A DNA stretch of 64,000 nucleotides from Geomonas limicola. GTDB lineage: Bacteria > Desulfobacterota > Desulfuromonadia > Geobacterales > Geobacteraceae. Below, piece after piece: positions 57,955 to 64,000 of this stretch. The notes beneath the pieces were generated by a model. The model saw nothing but the letters and a program-made list of their open reading frames with translations. It made no database searches and had not been told where the DNA came from. A program made the translations under genes and the position numbers. Location of the stretch: the NCBI RefSeq assembly GCF_014193675.1, contig NZ_BLXZ01000006.1, positions 124,553-188,552 on the forward strand, in the 5' to 3' direction. The stretch's first letter is position 1. Each line of letters opens with the position of its first letter.

Positions 57955-58230
57955 CGTGTCCGCACGACTCGAAAAAGCCGGCACCGCACCCCCATGGAGA
58001 GGTTCCTCCCGACCGCCGGCCGGCAACGGCACGGCACCACCTGATACCTCCCCACAACAGAACTGCAAGAACTTCGGCCACCTCGAGCTTATGCTGCCCG
58101 AGTCAGCCACAAGAATCGTGAACGACGCGTTGATGCGCCGCATCTGGATGCAGCCACTCTCGCTTTAGGCATACGTAGCCTGACCTTCTTGTAGAAAAGA
58201 GACCACAGTTATTGAGGAGGAATCACCGGC

Positions 58231-58581
58231 ATGAAACTACCCAAACAGCAGGACGCGCGGAGCCGTTACTTTGGTAAAGAGGTCGCAGCCGCTGCGCTGA
58301 CTACTGCGGCTACGCTCCTATTCCTCGGTTCAGCATTCCTGGTTGCACCTTCATCGGCTCAGTCCAAAGAAATTCAGTACCTGGCGCAGGAACCGGCCAA
58401 CCCCACCATCCTCCAGGTTTATTACAACACCCAGGACAAGCGCGAATATATCTACAACGGCCAGGAGTGGGTCCCGCACGATGCGAGCATCGACAGCTAC
58501 GTGCTGAAGAAATACAAAAAGCCCAACGTCGCTCGTAGCAACGGTACGACGGCAAACGGCACCGCGGCTGAATCTCGGTAA
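58231..58581 (+). CDS. Small exported protein, first gene of the riboswitch operon
   Basis: 116 residues. A basic start (MKLPKQQDARSRYFGKEVAAA) and one hydrophobic segment (~19-42) act as a signal peptide or anchor; the mature part (KEIQYLAQEPANPTILQVYY onwards) carries no cysteine or heme motif and ends in a Thr/Asn/Gly-rich tail (SNGTTANGTAAES). No family recognised. 11 bases before the pentaheme cytochrome gene, so co-transcribed; the distance to the riboswitch terminator is ~275 bases. Possibly an assembly or scaffolding factor for the cytochromes. Confidence 0.75.
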   Translation: MKLPKQQDARSRYFGKEVAAAALTTAATLLFLGSAFLVAPSSAQSKEIQYLAQEPANPTILQVYYNTQDKREYIYNGQEWVPHDASIDSYVLKKYKKPNVARSNGTTANGTAAESR

Positions 58582-58592
58582 GGAGTGGGTAA

Positions 58593-59270
58593 ATGAAAAA
58601 ACTGCTTTTGTCACTTTGTTCTGCAACGCTCATCGTGGCAGCTCTCAGCTCTGCCGGCCGTGCCAATAACTACTGCCTCGACGCCAAGAACAACGACCTC
58701 TGTCCCGACGTGATGCACACCAAGCACCAGTCGTTTATGAACGACTGCAAGGCGTGCCACAACCTTTCCTCGTCCTTCATGGCATCCGGCGCTTTCTTCA
58801 AGGACAGCTCGAAGGGGGCGTTCCAGCCCGGCGGACCGACCCCGGTGTTCACCCCCTCGGGCAACTGGAGCTCGCCGCAGACCAACAACCCGGCCACGTG
58901 CACGAACATCGCCTGCCACAACGTCCCCCCCGGTACCTACACCTACTATATCTGGGACTATGGTCTCAATGCTTCGGTCCCTGTCACCATTAATTACGGC
59001 GGGATGAGCAACGCCACGGCGGTATGGCAGGATAACCCGGCAACCAATTGCAACAGCTGCCACGGCAACCCCCCTAACAACGGGAACTGGCACAGCGGTT
59101 CTCATGGCGGCGGAGACAACTGCGACCTGTGTCACCCCGACGCGAAGTCGAACATGTCACCGGATGGGACTACCATCATCTCGAATTACATTACCGCGCC
59201 GAGTCAGCACATGAACGGTACGATCGACGTCGCAGCCAAGTTCACGTCGAAATGTTTCGGATGCCATTGA
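58593..59270 (+). CDS. Exported pentaheme c-type cytochrome
   Basis: 225 residues with a signal peptide (MKKLLLSLCSATLIVAALSSAGRA). Heme motifs: CKACH, CTNIACH (CX4CH), CNSCH, CDLCH and CFGCH, the last at the very C-terminus. The layout (CX4CH then CXXCH, with HGNPPNNGNWHSGSHGG) matches the Geobacter CxxxxCH/CXXCH domain family. Periplasmic or extracellular. It forms the second gene of the riboswitch operon, and the giant cytochrome starts 48 bases later. Confidence 0.9.
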   Translation: MKKLLLSLCSATLIVAALSSAGRANNYCLDAKNNDLCPDVMHTKHQSFMNDCKACHNLSSSFMASGAFFKDSSKGAFQPGGPTPVFTPSGNWSSPQTNNPATCTNIACHNVPPGTYTYYIWDYGLNASVPVTINYGGMSNATAVWQDNPATNCNSCHGNPPNNGNWHSGSHGGGDNCDLCHPDAKSNMSPDGTTIISNYITAPSQHMNGTIDVAAKFTSKCFGCH

Positions 59271-59318
59271 TAGGTGTCTTTGCACTACTCTACGCATAAG
59301 CGGTTTGGGAGCCAGATA

Positions 59319-62300
59319 ATGAAAAGACTGTTGTTTATAACACTCTGCATTGGTGTACTTGGCATACTGACAAGTATCAATGTCGGCGCAGTGGACGCTC
59401 CGCACGTAAGTTCCTGCATAACGTGTCATAACTCGACGGCACCAGCGGACAGTAACGTCATCAACGGTAACTGTCTCACCTGCCACAGCACAACTGGCTC
59501 CTCGGTATATAAATTCTCCGCTACCGATCAGGTGAACACCTCGCATCGTTGGACGGGGAGTGTCAGCAATCCCGGTGCCGGTGCCCAGGCCCCGGCCGAT
59601 GGTGCGATGGTTCAGGGACAGGACTATTCCGGGTCCCAGCTTGCCTGCACCAACTGTCATAACCCGCACGTGAACAAGAACACCCGGTACCTGCGCGTTG
59701 CCAACGACACCGACCAGATGTGCTTCGACTGCCACCGGTCGCGTGTGACCAGTGTCGCAGCAACCGGGAGCCACCCGGTTCTGGTCGGCTACAGTTCGGC
59801 AGCCAAGGCCGCCCCCGCCAAATTCGTCGGCACGACACCGGTAAACGCCAATCCCAACAACCCGACCTCCGATCTCGGCAGCAAGATGAGTGCAGATGGC
59901 AAGGTGATCTGCTCGACCTGCCACCGGGTGCATTCCGCGGATTCGCGCAGCTCCAACTACGTCAACGGCTTTAAAAACCTCAGTACCGGGGACGGCAACC
60001 TGTTGCGCACCAACCCGCGCGGAGCAACCGTCGCGGTCGGAACGCCCGACCAGATAAACCTCTGCACCAACTGCCACGCCGGCAAGACGAACCATAATGG
60101 CATCGGCCAGGACATCCAGTGCATCGACTGTCACGGTGCCCACGTGGACTACGATCCCAACGACCCGACTGGGTCACTGGGGCCGAACATCAAGCTGATC
60201 CGGAGAAACCTGCCGGGGAAAAGCAAACAGGTATTCTTCCGCTACACCGGCAGCCGCATGGAGTACAAAAACGCAGCCGGTACCGGTGTCTGCGAAGGAT
60301 GCCACACCCCGCCTGCTTCCATCGCGGAACACGCAAGCACCGACCCCACGGTGTGCAAAAGGTGCCATACCCACAATAGCCCCAAAGGATCCTTTACGGC
60401 ATCGTGCGATACCTGCCACGGCAATCCGCCGACGGTCACCAAGTGGTTTGATCCGGGGACGGTGCACCCCAACTACACCAACTGCAGCATGTGCCACAAC
60501 ATGGATCCGACCGTGCATCAAAACGGCGTGCTCGACGTGTACAAAACCTGCAACGGCTGCCACGGTTTCCCGCCGGCCTATGCAAACGGCAACCCCAAGG
60601 TGAACAGCCATGGCAGCCACAGCTACAGCTGCGACAAATGCCATGCCGTCACCACTTCGAACGGGACCACCATTACCAACGCAGCCACCCACATGAACGG
60701 CACCTACGACCTCTCCGCCGGGACGGGTGTTTCCTTCACCTATCAGTACGCAGCCACCGGCGGCACCTGCTCCAACGTGAGCTGCCACTCCGGTAACGGC
60801 ATCATCGCGAACGTCGCCGCCGTCAAGTGGGGAACCTCGCTTGGGTGCAACGGCTGCCATGGCGACTCTGCGAGCCTGGCGACCTACGCCCACGCCAAGC
60901 ACGTGAATCCCACGACCGGCAGGGGGTACGCCTGCGCTGCCTGCCATGGAGCAACCGTCTCCGGCTCGGGCACCATCGTGAATGCGGCCCTGCACGGTAA
61001 CGGCGTACGCGACGTGGCGGCCTTCTACAACGCCACGGCCGGGACCTGCGCCACCTCCTGCCACGGCAGCTCCACCCCGAACTGGAAGACTGCCTCGACC
61101 GGGGCGTGCGGCACCTGCCACAACGCGCTTTCCACCACCACCGGCGGCCTCATAGCCAGCAACGCACACGGCGCCCACTACAACGCTACATACGGTCCGA
61201 AGTTCAATGCCACCTCCGGGAACTCCTGCGCCGCCTGCCACCTCTACACCGGGGAACTCGGCGCAAACCACGCCAACGGCCTGGTCGACCTGAACGCCGG
61301 CTTCTCGAAGCTGGGCACCTGCGCCGGCTGCCACAACCAGAGCACCAACTGGGCTGGTGGCAAGGTTTCCTGCGAGAGCTGCCACAGCACTGCCGGCGGG
61401 GCACTCTCCGTCATCAACGGGATCACCGCTCCGGACAAGACCCTGGCGCCGACCTCCGGGCACGGCCGGCCCGGAATCGGGCAGGCGTGCACCGGCTGCC
61501 ACGATGCGGCAAGCGGCCACATCTCCACGGCACTGGGCACCACCAACCGCCTGCTGAGCGCCTATACCGGCGCCCTCAACGTGGAGTGCAACGCCTGCCA
61601 CCAGAACGCCACCAAGGTAAGTGCCGCGTCCCTGAACATGAACACCCACGTCACCGTGAAGGGTGGGAGCGCCAACATGGCCTGCGCTCTGTGCCATGAG
61701 CCGCACGGCACCACTAACCTCTACATGCTCCGCTCGGTCATCAAGGGGACCGCTATCAGCGTCAGTGATCCGATCAATGGCCTCGTGGACAACACCACCA
61801 ACCTGGGCTTCTGCCAGGTTTGCCACACCCAGACCAACCACTACCGTGCCGGCGTACCGGAGACCGGCCACTACACCTCGGGCTGCCTCAACTGCCACAG
61901 CCATAACGCCAGCGCCGGTGCCTTCAAACCGGTGGGCGGCGCCTGCGATTCCTGCCACGGGTATCCTCCCGCACCGAAGATGCCGAAACTGGCCTTCGGG
62001 GTTCAGGGAGTCTGGTCCTCTGCACGGTTCGAGGACTACTCCGGCGGTGGCGGCGCGCACCTGGTGGCGGCGCACATCGCGCCGAACGCAAAGCCGTCCG
62101 ACGGTTTCGCAAACTGCAACATCTGCCACAACGGCGGCAGGACCGGAGCTACCCCGTACCACCAGATGGTCACCCCGGTCTCTACCCACATCTCCAACGT
62201 GCACGTGGAAGTAGATCCGAAGTACCGCTTCGGCGACGGGTTCCCGGTCTACACCAGCGCGAAGCTGGTCAACCCGCCTGCTATCAACGCAACGGGAAGC

Positions 62301-62357
62301 TGCTTCAACACCAGCTGCCATATGGTCAAGACCCCGCGCTGGAGTATCGAGCGCTAA
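59319..62357 (+). CDS. Giant 29-heme c-type cytochrome
   Basis: 1012 residues, start ATG 59319 after GGGAG; signal peptide MKRLLFITLCIGVLGILTSI with no lipobox. I count 26 CXXCH motifs, two CX4CH (CSNVSCH, CFNTSCH) and one CX3CH (CATSCH), i.e. up to 29 hemes, evenly spread. Repeating modules (HMNGTYDLSAG, THMNGT, HGNGVRDVAA around CXXCH) show internal duplication; they resemble the GSu CxxxxCH/CXXCH repeat domain. No membrane segment after the signal, so exported and probably extracellular or wire-forming. Last gene of the riboswitch operon. Confidence 0.94.
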   Translation: MKRLLFITLCIGVLGILTSINVGAVDAPHVSSCITCHNSTAPADSNVINGNCLTCHSTTGSSVYKFSATDQVNTSHRWTGSVSNPGAGAQAPADGAMVQGQDYSGSQLACTNCHNPHVNKNTRYLRVANDTDQMCFDCHRSRVTSVAATGSHPVLVGYSSAAKAAPAKFVGTTPVNANPNNPTSDLGSKMSADGKVICSTCHRVHSADSRSSNYVNGFKNLSTGDGNLLRTNPRGATVAVGTPDQINLCTNCHAGKTNHNGIGQDIQCIDCHGAHVDYDPNDPTGSLGPNIKLIRRNLPGKSKQVFFRYTGSRMEYKNAAGTGVCEGCHTPPASIAEHASTDPTVCKRCHTHNSPKGSFTASCDTCHGNPPTVTKWFDPGTVHPNYTNCSMCHNMDPTVHQNGVLDVYKTCNGCHGFPPAYANGNPKVNSHGSHSYSCDKCHAVTTSNGTTITNAATHMNGTYDLSAGTGVSFTYQYAATGGTCSNVSCHSGNGIIANVAAVKWGTSLGCNGCHGDSASLATYAHAKHVNPTTGRGYACAACHGATVSGSGTIVNAALHGNGVRDVAAFYNATAGTCATSCHGSSTPNWKTASTGACGTCHNALSTTTGGLIASNAHGAHYNATYGPKFNATSGNSCAACHLYTGELGANHANGLVDLNAGFSKLGTCAGCHNQSTNWAGGKVSCESCHSTAGGALSVINGITAPDKTLAPTSGHGRPGIGQACTGCHDAASGHISTALGTTNRLLSAYTGALNVECNACHQNATKVSAASLNMNTHVTVKGGSANMACALCHEPHGTTNLYMLRSVIKGTAISVSDPINGLVDNTTNLGFCQVCHTQTNHYRAGVPETGHYTSGCLNCHSHNASAGAFKPVGGACDSCHGYPPAPKMPKLAFGVQGVWSSARFEDYSGGGGAHLVAAHIAPNAKPSDGFANCNICHNGGRTGATPYHQMVTPVSTHISNVHVEVDPKYRFGDGFPVYTSAKLVNPPAINATGSCFNTSCHMVKTPRWSIER

Positions 62358-62405
62358 ACAGAAGTCGCTGTCTTTGCTGAACGTTTGCATTCCGGTATCG
62401 TCAGG

Positions 62406-62515
62406 ACCCGAGAGGCTGCTGCACCTGAGCCTCTCGGGGTAACCTGCCCTGCACTCGCCGGCCCGGTCCATCCCTGCACCTCCCCACGGTTTTTCTAGGG
62501 GAGGTGCAGGGTCCT
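62406..62515 (+). terminator. Two hairpins after the giant cytochrome gene
   Basis: CCCGAGAGGC / GCCTCTCGGG (62406-62440) and a perfect 14-bp stem CCCTGCACCTCCCC / GGGGAGGTGCAGGG (about 62474-62513). Neither has a downstream T run, so they may act as processing or mRNA-stability structures or factor-dependent terminators. Confidence 0.5.
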
Positions 62516-62727
62516 CCTTCTGGCACCCCCGCCAGCCTGACCTCCGCCCGAAGCTACCTGCTCTCAGTGCCTCCCCGAAGATCCCTCTCTGGAAACTCCC
62601 CCGTATGTTGCGTGGCGGCTTCCTTGACATGTAACCCTAGTCGGTGTATCCAAGAACGCCTGTCCGCGCTTGAAGGCGACGTCATTCTTCTCTTCGCTGT
62701 GACGAATCAGAATTCCCGGGAGCCACT

Positions 62728-64000
62728 TTGCCATTGGAAAATCGATCGAACAGAGTCGCAATCGGCGCAGCCTGCACACTGCTCATGCTGAACCTGGGGA
62801 CGGTGTATGCCTGGAGCTTCTTCCAGAAACCGCTCTGCGAGACCTACGGATGGACCAACAGCCAGGTGGTCTGGACCTTCAGCCTTGCCATCACCTTTCT
62901 GGGGCTCTCGGCTGCTGCCGGCGGGCTCCTGCTTCCCAAAACCGGCCCCCGGCCCCTGGCGCTTGCCGGGGCTGTCCTCTTCGGCTCGGGATACTTCCTG
63001 GCCGCTCTAGCCCTGCGCCTGCACTCGCTGCCGCTTCTGTGGCTCGGCTACGGGGTCATCGGGGGGATCGGGCTGGGGCTTGGCTATGTGACACCGGTTG
63101 CCACCATCTCCAAGTGGTTCCCGGACCGCAAGGGACTCGCTACGGGGACCGTCGTGATGGGGTTCGGCTTCGGCGCGCTGCTCATGTCGAAGCTGGTGGC
63201 TCCGTTTCTCCTGGCGAGGACGGGGGGGGACCTGGTGTCGGCCTTCACCGCGATGGGCGTTATTTTCCTGGTGCTGTCCCTGGCTTCCGCGGCCTTGGTC
63301 CGCAACCCTCCCGCTTCGTGGGTGCCTCCCCAGGTGGCAGCTGAGGCTGCTGCGGAGAGCGACGCCGCTCCGGGGAGTCCGGGAAGCTGCATCGCATCCG
63401 GTTCGTTCCTGGTCATGTGGCTCATCTTCTTTTGCAACATCACCGCCGGGATCGCCCTCATCGGGTTCCAGTCCCCTCTGTTCCAGGACGTCTGCGCGAA
63501 GCACGACCCGGCGCTTGGCAAGGAGGTACTCGCGGCCTACGGCGGGACCATGATCGCTGCAAGCTCGGTATTCAACGGTATCGGGCGGTTCTTCTGGGGC
63601 GCACTCTCGGACAGACTGGGGCGCAGCCGGACCTTCAGCCTGATCCTCGGGTCGCAGGTCGCGGCGTTCGCCCTGCTGCTGCGGGTCACCGAGCCCTGGC
63701 TCTTTGCGACCCTGGTTTGCTACGTGCTGCTCTGTTATGGTGGCGGATTCGGGACCATGCCGTCGTTTGTCCTGGACCGGTTCGGGGCGCGGGTCATGCC
63801 GGCGGTGTACGGTGCGATCCTCACCGCCTGGTCGGCTGCCGGGATAGCGGGGCCGCAGCTCGTGGCGCTCTTGAAGGACAAATACGCGGGGAGTCCTGGC
63901 GTGGCCTCGTCGTACAGCTTCGCTGCCGCAATCGGGCTTCTTGGGGTAGGGTTCGTGCTGTCGTTCTTCGTGACGGAACGACGGAAGGAGTCTGAAAAAA
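62728..64000 (+). CDS. OFA-type MFS transporter, partial
   Basis: The first ~424 residues; the gene runs off the right edge. A TTG start at 62728 is chosen because GGGAG is 5 bases upstream (62734 TTG and 62785 ATG are alternatives). Eleven to twelve membrane segments are visible; LNLGTVYAWSFFQKP, GIGLGLGYVTPVATISKWFPD and the loop GALSDRLGRSRTFSL match the oxalate/formate antiporter family. In Geobacter-type bacteria such carriers move small organic acids. The C-terminus ends RRKESEK at the edge, near the expected full length. Confidence 0.85.
   Translation, partial: MPLENRSNRVAIGAACTLLMLNLGTVYAWSFFQKPLCETYGWTNSQVVWTFSLAITFLGLSAAAGGLLLPKTGPRPLALAGAVLFGSGYFLAALALRLHSLPLLWLGYGVIGGIGLGLGYVTPVATISKWFPDRKGLATGTVVMGFGFGALLMSKLVAPFLLARTGGDLVSAFTAMGVIFLVLSLASAALVRNPPASWVPPQVAAEAAAESDAAPGSPGSCIASGSFLVMWLIFFCNITAGIALIGFQSPLFQDVCAKHDPALGKEVLAAYGGTMIAASSVFNGIGRFFWGALSDRLGRSRTFSLILGSQVAAFALLLRVTEPWLFATLVCYVLLCYGGGFGTMPSFVLDRFGARVMPAVYGAILTAWSAAGIAGPQLVALLKDKYAGSPGVASSYSFAAAIGLLGVGFVLSFFVTERRKESEK

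Noticed and set aside
57956..58168. 70-residue plus-strand ORF between the riboswitch and its operon
   Set aside because: Starts in the terminator's trailing bases and has no ribosome site or familiar sequence; a leader region is more likely.

Overview
The window reads as chromosomal DNA of a dissimilatory metal-reducing deltaproteobacterium of the Geobacteraceae, probably of the Geobacter/Citrifermentans/Geomonas group. The grounds are an sfrB-sfrA soluble oxidoreductase pair, three large multiheme c-type cytochromes (one with about 29 heme motifs), a DUF3373-type outer-membrane barrel, PocR and Cache-type sensors, several chemoreceptors, and a GEMM-I cyclic-dinucleotide riboswitch in front of cytochrome genes.

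Layout. 1-9 kb: start of a sensor kinase, an IclR regulator, coaE and a FapA/DUF342 gene, then sfrBA. 9-14 kb: rpsT and an outer-membrane barrel / small periplasmic protein / octaheme cytochrome cluster on the minus strand. 14-22.5 kb: housekeeping genes (miaB, a bifunctional-nuclease-family gene, an M42 peptidase, guaB, guaA, a gph-like phosphatase), then flgM behind a near-consensus sigma-28 promoter and a tRNA-Gly(CCC). 22.54-35.47 kb: a genomic island bounded by a 41-bp direct repeat (40/41 identical) of the tRNA-Gly 3' half. It carries an AraC-family regulator, a flavodoxin, three aldo/keto reductases, a YqhD-like alcohol dehydrogenase, an iron-sulfur flavoprotein, a Bcr/CflA exporter, a CMD-cupin fusion, and a Tat-signal four-cluster ferredoxin overlapping an aldehyde:ferredoxin oxidoreductase. 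No integrase is visible. The gene set resembles an enlarged YqhC-type aldehyde-response regulon.

35.5-43.4 kb is repeat-rich: dispersed palindromes, a foldback repeat family and a 21-bp-period tandem array of about 13 units. Between them lie a transglutaminase-like protein, a ferritin-like protein, a DEAD-box helicase, a RelA/SpoT-domain protein, a cold-shock protein and a DUF3553-type protein. 43.6-57.1 kb is sensory and envelope: an MCP / periplasmic binding protein / porin run, a secreted Cache protein with a large MCP, an OmpA lipoprotein, a propeller-like lipoprotein and a PocR hybrid histidine kinase. 57.8-62.4 kb: the riboswitch with a built-in terminator, then a small exported protein, a pentaheme cytochrome and a 1012-residue cytochrome. 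The window ends inside an OFA-type MFS transporter.

The strongest items for follow-up are the riboswitch-cytochrome operon, the tRNA-Gly island, the 21-bp array, and the porin/cytochrome and porin/chemoreceptor clusters. Everything here is from reading the sequence; no database search was run, and comparisons with named genes of other species are from memory.
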